Source: Brachyspira sp. G79
GTDB lineage: Bacteria; Spirochaetota; Brachyspiria; Brachyspirales; Brachyspiraceae
Assembly: GCF_002379365.1 (NCBI RefSeq)
Contig: NZ_JQIU01000007.1
Location: forward strand, 155,802 to 196,849
Direction: 5' to 3'
Length of the DNA stretch: 41,048 nucleotides
Shown: positions 27,645 through 35,744 of the stretch, piece by piece
How positions within the stretch are numbered: the stretch's first letter is position 1
Layout of the letters: each line of letters starts with the position of its first letter
Made by a program: the position numbers and the translations under genes
The notes under the pieces: generated by a model
The model's database searches: none
What the model saw: the letters and a program-made list of their open reading frames with translations, nothing else
Told to the model about the DNA's origin: nothing

Positions 27645-27690
27645 TGTTAGCTCCTCAAATTTATATCACCTATAATTTACAAGGTATCCT

Positions 27691-27719
27691 ATTATATACC
27701 TAAAAATAATTTATGTCAA
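27691..27719 (-). promoter_or_regulatory. Consensus promoter of the rpmG-trnW-secE-nusG-rpl-rpo cluster
   Basis: On the minus strand: TTGACA (27714-27719), 17 bases, TATAAT (27691-27696), a perfect consensus match 47 bases before rpmG. All genes down to rpoC follow in the same direction. Confidence 0.88.
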
Positions 27720-27730
27720 TAACTAAATAC

Positions 27731-27771
27731 AAAAATAATGTTTTATATAAAACTATAAAAACATTATTTTT
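27731..27771. repeat. 14-bp inverted repeat between divergent promoters
   Basis: AAAAATAATGTTTT (27731-27744) and its exact inverse (27758-27771). It lies between the rpmG promoter and the lrgA promoter. The AATAATGTTTTA core also occurs inside dispersed copy D (near 36070-36083), so it may be a remnant of that family or a shared binding site. Confidence 0.55.
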
Positions 27772-27786
27772 AATAGTATTAAACTA

Positions 27787-27815
27787 TTGAAAAACAGATA
27801 AGATATATATATAAT
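27787..27815 (+). promoter_or_regulatory. Promoter of lrgAB
   Basis: TTGAAA (27787-27792), 17 bases, TATAAT (27810-27815), 41 bases before the lrgA start. Confidence 0.7.
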
Positions 27816-27855
27816 TTATAGCAAATTTTTTTATTTTAAAAACGGAAAATTAAAT

Positions 27856-28215
27856 ATGAAACTCATTAAACAATTTACAATCATTTTTTCTATATACTCT
27901 ATCGCTGATATTTTAAGCAAAACATTGAAACTTCCAATACCAGGTAATGTAATAGGAATGATACTTCTATTTATACTGCTTATGCTTGGAATAGTAAAAG
28001 AAAATCACATAGATGAAGCAAGCGATATATTAATAGCAAACATGTCAATGCTTTTTATACCGGGTACTTTAGCTATAATGGACGAATACAAATATGTAAA
28101 AGATGAAATTATACCTTTTGTAATCATATGTGTATTTATGGTAGTTGTTATTATGGCGGCTACTGGATTATCTGCACAAATACTCGAAAAATTATTATCA
28201 AAATTAAGAAAATAG
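27856..28215 (+). CDS. lrgA: LrgA/CidA holin-like membrane protein
   Basis: A 119-aa protein with four hydrophobic segments and the family motif LPIPGNVIGMILLF near residues 26-39. In Gram-positive bacteria CidA/LrgA proteins act with LrgB in control of murein hydrolase activity and in carbon overflow; a pyruvate-transport role is reported for LrgAB/PftAB-type pairs. Which applies here cannot be told. lrgB follows after 30 bases. Confidence 0.88.
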   Translation: MKLIKQFTIIFSIYSIADILSKTLKLPIPGNVIGMILLFILLMLGIVKENHIDEASDILIANMSMLFIPGTLAIMDEYKYVKDEIIPFVIICVFMVVVIMAATGLSAQILEKLLSKLRK

Positions 28216-28245
28216 TATAATACTAAATTAGTCAGGAGATCAATT

Positions 28246-28956
28246 ATGAAAGAACTATTTATACAAAATCCTATAATACCAATAGTAATGACTCTAATAG
28301 CATACATTATATCATACACAATATATATAAAAACTAAACTTCCTATACTAACCCCGCTAGTAACTAGTGTAATATTAGTTGGTTTTTCTCTATACTTTAT
28401 GAAAGTACCATATAATGTATACAATGAAAGCGGCGGTAAATTTATAAACGCTCTTGTAGGACCTGCAACTGTAGTTTTAGCCCTCCCTATATATAGAAAC
28501 CTACCTATACTTAAAGCAAATCTAGCTGTTATATTAATAAGCATAGCAATAGGAAGCTCTATAGGAATAACTGGTATATTTATATCAGCAAAATTACTCG
28601 GTATATCTGAAGAGTTATTCCCTTCTCTATTAACAAAATCAGTTACAACTGCAATTGCTGTAGATATTACTGCAAATATGGGAGGAATGAGATCTATTAC
28701 TGTTTTATCGGTTATTATTTCAGGAGTGGTTGGTGCTATAATCGCTCCATTTGTATGCAAAATATTTAAAATAAAATCGCCTCTAGCTATAGGGCTTGCA
28801 ATAGGAACATCTTCGCATGCTGTGGGAACAAGTAAGGCTATAGAAATAGGAGAAACAGAAGGAGCTATGTCTGGACTTGCTATAGGAGTTGCTGGAGCTT
28901 TAACTGTTGTACTTCTTCCTATTCTTTATAAACTGCTTTTAATGATATGGGCTTAA
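28246..28956 (+). CDS. lrgB: LrgB family membrane protein
   Basis: A 236-aa partner of LrgA with about seven membrane segments. Family marks are LVGPATVVLALPIY (near 70-83), LTKSVTTAIAVDI and GTSSHAVGTSKAIEIGE (near 187-203). CAGGAGATC gives a good ribosome site before the ATG. A long antisense frame across this gene is a composition artefact. Confidence 0.93.
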   Translation: MKELFIQNPIIPIVMTLIAYIISYTIYIKTKLPILTPLVTSVILVGFSLYFMKVPYNVYNESGGKFINALVGPATVVLALPIYRNLPILKANLAVILISIAIGSSIGITGIFISAKLLGISEELFPSLLTKSVTTAIAVDITANMGGMRSITVLSVIISGVVGAIIAPFVCKIFKIKSPLAIGLAIGTSSHAVGTSKAIEIGETEGAMSGLAIGVAGALTVVLLPILYKLLLMIWA

Positions 28957-28959
28957 ATA

Positions 28960-29373
28960 CTATCTTATATTAGATTCCATAATATTTACTATATCATTAT
29001 TTCTAAAATACACATTGAATGTATTTTCATCATCGCCGCATTCTACTCTTGATTCTATACTGCCGTCTTCATTTATTTTTATCAGTATTTTATATATATC
29101 TATATTATTATACCAATCATCATCTACATCTTTAAACATAAAGTCTCCATAGGCATTTTTAAGCTCCTCTCTTGAGTCTGATAATATATTAACATGAGAT
29201 TTCAAATTATTAATAATATCTTCAAGTTTCCAAACTTTATGTATACCTATATCAAATAATGTTTCCAAATGTTTGCCAAAAACTTTCATAGGTTTAAATA
29301 CTTTATACAACTCCCAATCATCTTCTTTTATATTAGCATCTTCTACATCAACTAAATCTTCCATATTTATCAT
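28960..29373 (-). CDS. Hypothetical acidic protein
   Basis: A 137-aa, strongly acidic, soluble protein (many Asp, Glu and Asn) with no motif I recognise and no signal peptide. GGAG precedes the ATG at a good distance, and another small gene ends 26 bases upstream, so the two are likely one unit. Its stop lies 3 bases from the lrgB stop (convergent). The acidic, small character recalls immunity-type or SMI1-like proteins, but I see no evidence for that. Confidence 0.7.
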   Translation of the reverse strand: MINMEDLVDVEDANIKEDDWELYKVFKPMKVFGKHLETLFDIGIHKVWKLEDIINNLKSHVNILSDSREELKNAYGDFMFKDVDDDWYNNIDIYKILIKINEDGSIESRVECGDDENTFNVYFRNNDIVNIMESNIR

Positions 29374-29399
29374 AAATTATCTCCAAAAAATATATTTTA

Positions 29400-29624
29400 T
29401 CAGTCTATTTTTTTATTAACTATATAAAGTAAAGGCAAAGCAATACCTGAAAATATTATTATGCTGTAAAAAAGCCCTTCAACATCCAAATAATATTTGT
29501 AGCCAATAAAAGCTGATTCTTTTCTAAAAGGAGTTGGTTTACTGTCGCCATCTGGTCCTTTGCATTCCTGCTCTGAAAATAATACTATAAACATAAATGA
29601 TAATATAAATAAATATTTCTTCAT
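29400..29624 (-). CDS. Small exported or membrane protein
   Basis: A 74-aa protein with an N-terminal signal-like segment (about 3-17), a short polar part rich in Lys, Asp and Pro (about 19-50) and a second hydrophobic segment (about 50-69) near the C-terminus. No family is recognised. AAAGAGA lies upstream of the ATG. It is likely co-transcribed with the acidic protein gene downstream. Confidence 0.6.
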   Translation of the reverse strand: MKKYLFILSFMFIVLFSEQECKGPDGDSKPTPFRKESAFIGYKYYLDVEGLFYSIIIFSGIALPLLYIVNKKID

Positions 29625-29809
29625 AAAATAATCTCTTTTTTATATATAAAATTTTAGTATATTAAAAAAAATTAATAAGTCAACACTTAATTTTTATTGT
29701 TGTAAAATTTATTTAAATAAATATTTTTAATTACTGTATATGGTTATTTTTTTATTTTTAGATTATAATATTTTTCAAAATAATCTTAAAAAAAGAAGAA
29801 ATAAATATC

Positions 29810-30478
29810 ATGAATGAAAATACTATAGTTTCTAAATTAACAAAAATATATGAAGAGTACGGATATAAAAAAATAAAATTAAGCAAATTTGAAGATTATA
29901 ATTTATATAATAATTATAAAGATTTTCTTCAAACAGAACATATATTAACATTTATGAATCTAAATGGAAATCTTCAGTCATTAAGACCAGATGTTACATT
30001 ATCTATAGTTAAAAAAGTTCTAAAAGATAATGATAAATACACAAAAAAGTTATACTACATAGAAGATATTTATAAAATAGATGAAGTTTCAAATGAGTAT
30101 GAAGAAATACAACAAGTAGGCGTTGAAATAATAGGAACTTTAACTAAATATTCAAATTTAGAAATTATAAGTATGGCAATAGATAGTTTAAAATCAATCA
30201 ATAAAGAATATATACTCGAAATATCAAGCATAGATTTTATGTCTGCTTTAATAGATGAGCTTAACCTAGATGAAGATAAAAAATTAGAAATTCTTAAATT
30301 AATATACAACAAAAATAAACATGATTTAGAAAAAACATTAATATCAAATAATATAGACGATAAATTAAAAAGCTATATTATATCATTAATAGATATGTCT
30401 GGAAATTATAAAGAAGTATTAGAAAAAATAGAAAATATAATAATAAACGAAAAATGCAGCAGGCATATGATGAATTAA
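29810..30478 (+). CDS. hisZ: HisZ, N-terminal part (frame broken at about 30454)
   Basis: The first 214 residues of a HisZ (ATP phosphoribosyltransferase regulatory subunit, HisRS-like fold): LRPDVTLSIVKKV, LYYIEDIYK and QQVGVEIIGT are class II synthetase-like motifs in HisZ form. The frame then leaves homology and stops at 30478, while the remaining HisZ sequence continues in the -1 frame from 30454. One extra A in the A5 run at 30450-30454 would fuse both parts into about 370 aa, the normal HisZ length. The hisG in this window is the short form that needs HisZ. A real mutation, a recoding site or a sequencing error are all possible. Confidence 0.75.
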   Translation: MNENTIVSKLTKIYEEYGYKKIKLSKFEDYNLYNNYKDFLQTEHILTFMNLNGNLQSLRPDVTLSIVKKVLKDNDKYTKKLYYIEDIYKIDEVSNEYEEIQQVGVEIIGTLTKYSNLEIISMAIDSLKSINKEYILEISSIDFMSALIDELNLDEDKKLEILKLIYNKNKHDLEKTLISNNIDDKLKSYIISLIDMSGNYKEVLEKIENIIINEKCSRHMMN

Positions 30479-30921
30479 AAAGCCTATTAGTGGTATTTGA
30501 AAACTATAATAACTTTGAAAATATACTCTTAGATTTTTCTATAGAAAGCAAATTAGGATATTATAATGGTATAATTTTTAAAGGATATATAAAAGGAAAT
30601 AATGATGCTGTACTTTCTGGAGGAAGATACGATAAATTATTAGACAAATTCAATGCTCATACACAAAATAAAAATAAAAAAAATGCAATAGGCTTTGCAG
30701 TTTATATGGATAAATTATACAAAAAAAATACAGAAAAAAATGAGTATGACTTTGATATATTAATACTATATAAAAGCGGTGATGAAAAAGAATTATTGAA
30801 TAAAGTACATAGTTTTATAAGAGAAGGAAAGAAAGTGAGAACAGATATGTATACTGATGAATATAATACTGAATATAATTATAAACAAAAATACATATTT
30901 GATAATAATACTCTAGTATAA
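30454..30921 (+). CDS. hisZ: HisZ, C-terminal part (frameshifted)
   Basis: It continues the HisZ fold with KLGYYNGIIFKGY, the GGRYDKLLDKF motif 2/3-like segment and AIGFAVYMDKL. It opens at an ATG that overlaps the upstream part by 25 bases, but no ribosome binding site is visible before it, which argues against it being a separately started gene. The last 50 residues are a variable tail. Together with 29810-30478 it makes one complete HisZ. Confidence 0.75.
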   Translation: MQQAYDELKSLLVVFENYNNFENILLDFSIESKLGYYNGIIFKGYIKGNNDAVLSGGRYDKLLDKFNAHTQNKNKKNAIGFAVYMDKLYKKNTEKNEYDFDILILYKSGDEKELLNKVHSFIREGKKVRTDMYTDEYNTEYNYKQKYIFDNNTLV

Positions 30922-30924
30922 TTA

Positions 30925-31068
30925 TTAATTAACTTTATTTTTATTATCAAACAATACTATTCTTGTAACTGTAGGATTAAGTTTTACTATTGTTCCATCA
31001 TCAAGTTTATGTTCGGTTAACATATTATTAGTTTTTTTTAAATTTAATTTTTTTACTTTTTTATGCAT
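30925..31068 (-). CDS. Small basic protein, 47 aa
   Basis: A short ORF running against hisZ. Support: a strong ribosome site, AGGGGGG, 5 bases before the ATG, and a promoter (31090-31117) placed so that the leader would be under 20 nt. The peptide begins MHKKVKKLNLKK (basic), then has a hydrophilic, strand-like half with DDGTIVKLNPTVTRIVLF. No family is recognised. It ends 4 bases after the hisZ stop on the other strand. Confidence 0.6.
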   Translation of the reverse strand: MHKKVKKLNLKKTNNMLTEHKLDDGTIVKLNPTVTRIVLFDNKNKVN

Positions 31069-31089
31069 ATAATCCCCCCTTTATTTAAA

Positions 31090-31117
31090 AGTATATAAAT
31101 AATAATATGATTGTCAA
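31090..31117 (-). promoter_or_regulatory. Promoter of the 47-aa gene
   Basis: On the minus strand: TTGACA (31112-31117), 16 bases, TATACT (31090-31095). The gap from here to 31475 is A+T-rich with nothing else seen. Confidence 0.65.
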
Positions 31118-31474
31118 GAAAATATGAAAAAATATTATTTTATCAAGTTTTTAACACATTATCAAACATTATTAGAAAATAAAATAATAGAATATTAATT
31201 AAAAATATAAACACTTTTCTTCACATTATATTTAATCATAAGTAAATTTACCTTACTCTTATAAAATTATACTTAATTTTATATATAAACAACTCTTATA
31301 TATAAAAAGTGAAATTTATAAGCAATTAAAATCGGACTTTTTTGCAAAACTATTCTATATTATTTATAGTGATTAAAATATATTATTTTCAAATTTAAAA
31401 CTTATCTTTACCTGCAAATGCTAATGTTATATTTTAGTCTAAATTTTATAATTTATTCTCAAATATAATTAATA

Positions 31475-31590
31475 CAATTTGATAATCATTTTAATACTTG
31501 CACTTTCGCGAAGCGTGCCGACGAAGTCTTACTACGACCGAAGGAAGTACCATTAGGTATAGTGTCGGAAGCAACTCTTCCAAAAGTTTA
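31475..31590. repeat. G+C-rich intergenic island, copy E
   Basis: A compact patch far richer in G+C than its A+T-rich flanks, with no ORF. It shares the core TTTCGCGAAGYGTRCC with copy C (here 31504-31519, there inverted near 13260-13275). TTCGCGAA is itself a palindrome. It sits just past the apbE stop and may help end that transcript. Confidence 0.5.
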
Positions 31591-31607
31591 ATAAAAAATT
31601 TATAAAC

Positions 31608-32609
31608 TTAAAAATTTTCATTAGTTACAATATAAAGCTCTCCTTCTGGAGTTACTATATAAGCCTCTTTATATTTAAAAGCTTCATTTGTGAAAAAGTT
31701 AGTACCCATCAAAAATGCAGTAGTAGATAATGCATCCGCCTCTTCAGCATTGGTATGTACTATTGTAGCAGATATACTATTATAGGTAGGGTACCCTATT
31801 TCAGCATCTATTATATGATGATAATTAGTACCGTCCTGAGTAAAATATCTTTCATAATCGCCGCTTGTAACTATAGTACAATTTGTAGCTTCTAGTAATC
31901 CTAAATAACCGTCAGCATCATTTCTAGGATTTCTTATCGCTATAACCCAAGGATTGCCCTTACTATTTATTCCGTTAGCATATGTATCTCCGCCATAATC
32001 TATTAAATAATTTTTTATATTATTTTTAGCAAATACATCTTTTAATTTTTCTATTATATATCCTTTTCCATATGATCCGAAATCAAATGTTAATGGCTTT
32101 GATAATTTTAACATTTTTTTACCATCATCATTTGTTATTATACTCAAAGCTGAATAATCTATGTATGACAAGGCCTTATCTATATCTTCTTTTAATGGAA
32201 CAGTTTGATTTTCTTTAACGCCAAATCCCCAAAGCTCTATTAAGGGTCTTATACTTATATCAAATGAAGAGCTTAATTTAGAATATCTCAAACCTGTTTC
32301 AAATATATGTGCAAGCTCATCAGATACTGCTATATTAGTTTCACCGCCTAAACTTTCTTTATTTATTTTAGCTATTTCAGAATTAACATTATATGGATTT
32401 AATATATTATCTATTCTGTTAATCTCATTTGTAATATCCTGTGTTAACTTACTCATAACTTTATCAGAAGTTTGTGCCGTTATATTGAGTATTGTATCAC
32501 TTATTATTAGAGTTGTTCTTATGTATTTATCTCTGCTTCTGTAAAAAGAAATCGCTATTATTAATGCTAATGCTATTATAGGTATAGCAAAATAAATCTT
32601 ATTTTTCAT
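31608..32609 (-). CDS. apbE: FAD:protein FMN transferase
   Basis: A 333-aa ApbE. An N-terminal membrane anchor/signal (about 5-22) exports it to the periplasm. Flavin- and metal-binding parts are visible: FDISIRPLIELWGFG, FDFGSYGKGYIIEKL and HHIIDAEIGYPTYN. It attaches FMN covalently to Thr of membrane redox proteins such as Rnf or Nqr subunits, none of which lie here. The frame reaches back to an ATG at 32684, adding 25 residues before the signal; the ATG at 32609 gives a normal signal sequence and is preferred, although its ribosome site (CGGA) is weak. Confidence 0.9.
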   Translation of the reverse strand: MKNKIYFAIPIIALALIIAISFYRSRDKYIRTTLIISDTILNITAQTSDKVMSKLTQDITNEINRIDNILNPYNVNSEIAKINKESLGGETNIAVSDELAHIFETGLRYSKLSSSFDISIRPLIELWGFGVKENQTVPLKEDIDKALSYIDYSALSIITNDDGKKMLKLSKPLTFDFGSYGKGYIIEKLKDVFAKNNIKNYLIDYGGDTYANGINSKGNPWVIAIRNPRNDADGYLGLLEATNCTIVTSGDYERYFTQDGTNYHHIIDAEIGYPTYNSISATIVHTNAEEADALSTTAFLMGTNFFTNEAFKYKEAYIVTPEGELYIVTNENF

Positions 32610-32700
32610 AAATAAATCCGTACATTTTTTATTTAATAAAACACTTATTAAAAATGATTGTAAAAATGATATTTTTAATCTCATTATTTATAAAATAGAT

Positions 32701-32800
32701 TTGTTTTAAAACTTAATTAATAAAAATTATACTATTTTATTTTTTAGTATTTTGTAATTTTATATTTAATCTTGTCAAGTATTTTTGAAACAAGTATAAT
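32701..32800 (+). repeat. Dispersed intergenic element, copy F: short internally deleted form
   Basis: It starts TTGTTTTAAAACTTAATTAA and ends AAGTATTTTTGAAACAAG (to 32794). The order of blocks equals that of copy D read on the minus strand (including TTTTTAGTATTTT), but the G+C-rich core and the GCATATT block are missing. The right end gives a promoter-like pair TTGTCA (32772-32777), 17 bases, TATAAT (32795-32800), facing the secreted-protein gene at 33016. Confidence 0.7.
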
Positions 32801-32934
32801 TATATAAAGTAAAGAATATTTACTAGCATATATAAAAGTTTAATATATATTTTTATATAATGTTTGATATGTAGTGTATATTAATAAAAAAATAATTATT
32901 CTGTAAAAAAATTGTAAAAATAAAGTAAATTCTA

Positions 32935-32962
32935 TTGACATTAATAGCTTTTCTGCTATACT
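32935..32962 (+). promoter_or_regulatory. Promoter of the PepSY-like gene
   Basis: TTGACA (32935-32940), 16 bases, TATACT (32957-32962), about 53 bases before the start codon. Confidence 0.75.
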
Positions 32963-33015
32963 TATAATTGTAAAGATAATTTACAGGGTATTAATAGAAA
33001 TTAAGGAGATTAAAT

Positions 33016-33447
33016 ATGACTAAAAAATTATTTGCTTTATTAATAACATTAACAGTAATTTCGACTTCAAGTCTTTTTGCTGATTGGGTAGTACCTGCTT
33101 CTGCACTTCCACAAAGAGCAAGAACATTTATAAAAAGAGTTTATCCTCAGGCACAAATATGGAAAGTGGAGAGAGATGGAGGAAAATTTGAAGTTAAATT
33201 ATCAAACGGAGCTTCTATAGACTTTTCAGCTAACGGAACTTGGCTTAATATAGACGGAGAATATAACGGAGTACCTATGAGCGTATTGCCTCAGGCAGTT
33301 GCCAATACAGTAAGAAGATCTTATCCTCAGGCTAGAATGATAGATGTAGAGAAAGAATGGGGTAATTATAAAATAAAACTTAATAATATGATGGAATTAT
33401 TCGTATCAGCTAATGGACAGTTAATGGGACAAAAATGGGACGATTAA
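33016..33447 (+). CDS. Secreted PepSY-like (DUF2874) protein
   Basis: A 143-aa protein with a classic signal peptide, likely cut after Ala22 (SLFA/DW), so it is periplasmic or secreted. The mature part is two similar repeats of about 60 residues: ALPQRARTFIKRVYPQAQIWKVE and AVANTVRRSYPQARMIDVE begin each, followed by KFEVKLSNG/NYKIKLNN and a strand ending in FSANG/VSANG. This is the PepSY-like/DUF2874 pattern, of unknown ligand. AAGGAG precedes the ATG. It is monocistronic with its own promoter and terminator. Confidence 0.85.
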   Translation: MTKKLFALLITLTVISTSSLFADWVVPASALPQRARTFIKRVYPQAQIWKVERDGGKFEVKLSNGASIDFSANGTWLNIDGEYNGVPMSVLPQAVANTVRRSYPQARMIDVEKEWGNYKIKLNNMMELFVSANGQLMGQKWDD

Positions 33448-33488
33448 AACAAGGTTTATGAAAGAATAGCGGTTTATGAAAAATACTA

Positions 33489-33521
33489 AAAAAAGAGATG
33501 TTTTCTTAAGCATCTCTTTTT
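33489..33521 (+). terminator. Terminator of the PepSY-like gene
   Basis: AAAAGAGATG (33491-33500) pairs with CATCTCTTTT (33511-33520) around a 10-base loop, followed by T-rich sequence. Confidence 0.88.
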
Positions 33522-33577
33522 ATATTTAACATTTAAAATTATTATTAGTAAACTGCTCAAGCAGTTCTATTAATTTT

Positions 33578-33700
33578 TTATTGTATTAGTATTTCCGCCA
33601 CAAAAAATCCAATAAAAAACATTACACTTGTAATCAACTGTAATATAAAGATTTTAGTAACAAGTTTCTTATAAATCCAACCAATAATTATTAAAATAGT
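33578..33700 (-). pseudogene. Remnant of a small membrane protein gene
   Basis: On the minus strand, 40 open codons after a TAA read as a hydrophobic peptide containing IGWIYKKLVTKIFILQL and FFIGFFVAEILIQ, then TAA. It has no usable start codon at its beginning, and a neighbouring frame contributes a short plausible piece upstream, so it looks frame-broken. A small hairpin (AACTGC/GCAGTT, near 33551-33566) follows the stop. It could alternatively use a rare start. No family is recognised. Confidence 0.35.
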
Positions 33701-33722
33701 TTAGAAACAACTCTATTACTAT

Positions 33723-33751
33723 TTGAAAAAATGTTCCTTATACATTATAAT
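33723..33751 (+). promoter_or_regulatory. Promoter of hisG-hisD
   Basis: TTGAAA (33723-33728), 17 bases, TATAAT (33746-33751), 35 bases before hisG. No T-box or His-rich leader peptide fits in so short a leader. Confidence 0.6.
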
Positions 33752-33785
33752 ATTTTTTAAATAATTTTATAATATAAAAAAGAAT

Positions 33786-34412
33786 ATGAATATGATTAAT
33801 ATAGCATTACCTAAAGGAAGATTAGTAAATAAAGTGTATACTCTGTTTGAAAAAATAGGATATGAAAACAAAGAACTATTGGAAGATAACAGAAAATTAG
33901 TATTTGAAAATAAGGATAAAAATGTAAGATACCTTATAGTAAAGCCATCAGATGTCGGAATATATGTTGAGAAAGGAGTTGCTGATATTGGTATTGTAGG
34001 AAAAGATATACTTCTTGAAAATAATCATGATGTATATGAGCTTCTTGATTTGAAATTTGGAAAATGTAAGGTTTGTATGGCTTCTGTCAACGGATATAAA
34101 GAAGATATTGAGAGAAGATTAAGGGTTGCTACAAAGTATGTTAATATATCAAAAAATTATTTTAATTCTATAAACAGAGACGTTGAGATAATAAAATTAA
34201 ACGGCTCTATTGAATTAGCCCCTATACTCAATTTATCTGATGTGATAGTTGATATAGTAGAGACTGGAAGCACTTTAAGAGAAAATAACCTTGTAGTTAT
34301 AAAAGATATTATTGATTATATAAGTGCAAGGCTAATAGTTAATAAAGTAAGCTATAAGTTTAAAAATGATTTAATAAAAAAAATAGTAAAAAATATAGAA
34401 GAAGTTTTATAA
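33786..34412 (+). CDS. hisG: ATP phosphoribosyltransferase, short form
   Basis: A 208-aa catalytic subunit of the first step of histidine synthesis (ATP + PRPP). It has INIALPKGRL at the start, the KPSDVGIYVEKGVADIGIVG segment, and the PRPP loop DIVETGSTLREN near 160-171. It lacks the C-terminal regulatory domain of the long form, so activity is expected to need HisZ. A second ATG two codons in is an alternative start. hisD follows after 12 bases. Confidence 0.95.
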   Translation: MNMINIALPKGRLVNKVYTLFEKIGYENKELLEDNRKLVFENKDKNVRYLIVKPSDVGIYVEKGVADIGIVGKDILLENNHDVYELLDLKFGKCKVCMASVNGYKEDIERRLRVATKYVNISKNYFNSINRDVEIIKLNGSIELAPILNLSDVIVDIVETGSTLRENNLVVIKDIIDYISARLIVNKVSYKFKNDLIKKIVKNIEEVL

Positions 34413-34424
34413 GGAATTAGTATT

Positions 34425-35699
34425 ATGATAAAAGTAATTAATTATAAAGAATGCCAATCATTAGATGATATATTATTAAGAAGTCAATTTAGCTATGATG
34501 ATGTTAATGAAAAGGTAAAAGCAATACTTGAAGATGTTAAACAAAACGGAGATAATGCTTTAAAAAAGTATGCTGAAATGTTTGATAATGCTAAAATAGA
34601 TAATTTAAAAGTAACAGAAAAAGAGATAGAAGAAGCATATAATAGAGTTGATGAAAAGTTTAAAGAAACATTAAAACTAGCTTATAACAATATAGAAAAA
34701 TTCCATAAAAAACAATTAAAAAACAGTTTTATAACCAATGAAGAAGACGGCATTGTTATGGGTCAGATTGTAAACCCTATAGAAAAAGTAGGTGTTTATA
34801 TACCGGGCGGCACAGCAGTTTATCCTTCAACAGTGCTTATGAATGTTATACCTGCAAAAGTAGCTGGAGTAAGCGAAATAATATTAGTATCACCTCCAAA
34901 CAAAGAAGGAAAAATTAATGATAATATACTTGCTGCAGCAAAAATAGCTGGAGTAAATAAAGTATTTAAAACAGGAGGAGCTCAGGCAATAGCGGCTTTA
35001 AGTTACGGTACAGAGTCTATACCAAAAGTATATAAAATAGTAGGACCAGGAAATATATATGTTGCTATGGCTAAAAGACTTGTATATGGAGAAGTGTCTA
35101 TAGATATGGTGGCAGGACCAAGTGAAGTATTAATAATAGCAGATGAAACTGCAAATCCAATACATATAGCCTCTGATATGCTTGCACAAGCTGAACATGA
35201 TAAATTAGCTTCAAGCATATTAATCACAACAAGTAAAAATATATCAGAAAAAGTAAAAGAAGAATTATATAAACAATTAGAAAAATTAAGCCGTAGGGAT
35301 ATAGCGATAGAATCTATAGAAAATAACGGCAGAATAATATTAACTGAAACTATAGATGAAGCAGTATATATAAGCAATGAAATAGCTCCAGAGCATTTGG
35401 AGATAAGTATAAAAGATCCTTTCTCTGTATTAAGCAAAATAAAAAATGCAGGGTCAATATTTTTGGGTGATTATACTCCTGAAGCATTGGGAGATTATTT
35501 ATCAGGTGCTAATCATGTAATACCTACAAGCGGAACAGCTAAGTTTGCATCTCCATTATCAGTAGATGACTTTATAAAAAAATCTTATATAACCTACTAC
35601 ACTAAAGAAGCATTAGAAAAAGTGAAAGACAATATAATTAACTTTGCAGAGCATGAAAGTTTAGAAGCACATGCCAATTCTGTAAAAGTAAGGTTTTAA
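34425..35699 (+). CDS. hisD: Histidinol dehydrogenase
   Basis: A 424-aa zinc enzyme of the last two steps of histidine synthesis (histidinol to histidine). Marks: VGVYIPGGTAVYPST, IVGPGNIYV, the DMVAGPSEVLIIAD signature, AQAEHDKLAS with a zinc-binding Gln-His pair, and the C-terminal HEXLEAH-like HESLEAHA. AAGGA precedes the ATG. Only hisG and hisD are together here; no other his genes follow, so the pathway is scattered. Confidence 0.96.
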   Translation: MIKVINYKECQSLDDILLRSQFSYDDVNEKVKAILEDVKQNGDNALKKYAEMFDNAKIDNLKVTEKEIEEAYNRVDEKFKETLKLAYNNIEKFHKKQLKNSFITNEEDGIVMGQIVNPIEKVGVYIPGGTAVYPSTVLMNVIPAKVAGVSEIILVSPPNKEGKINDNILAAAKIAGVNKVFKTGGAQAIAALSYGTESIPKVYKIVGPGNIYVAMAKRLVYGEVSIDMVAGPSEVLIIADETANPIHIASDMLAQAEHDKLASSILITTSKNISEKVKEELYKQLEKLSRRDIAIESIENNGRIILTETIDEAVYISNEIAPEHLEISIKDPFSVLSKIKNAGSIFLGDYTPEALGDYLSGANHVIPTSGTAKFASPLSVDDFIKKSYITYYTKEALEKVKDNIINFAEHESLEAHANSVKVRF

Positions 35700-35744
35700 C
35701 ATATATGAACTTTAATATAATAATTTACATAAATATATAAATAA

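Noticed and set aside
28005-28760. 251-codon open frame on the minus strand
   Set aside because: It lies wholly across lrgA and lrgB, which have strong family motifs. The frame is long only because of their codon composition, and it has no ribosome site.
35003-35437. 144-codon minus-strand ORF inside hisD
   Set aside because: Antisense to a clear histidinol dehydrogenase; no independent support.
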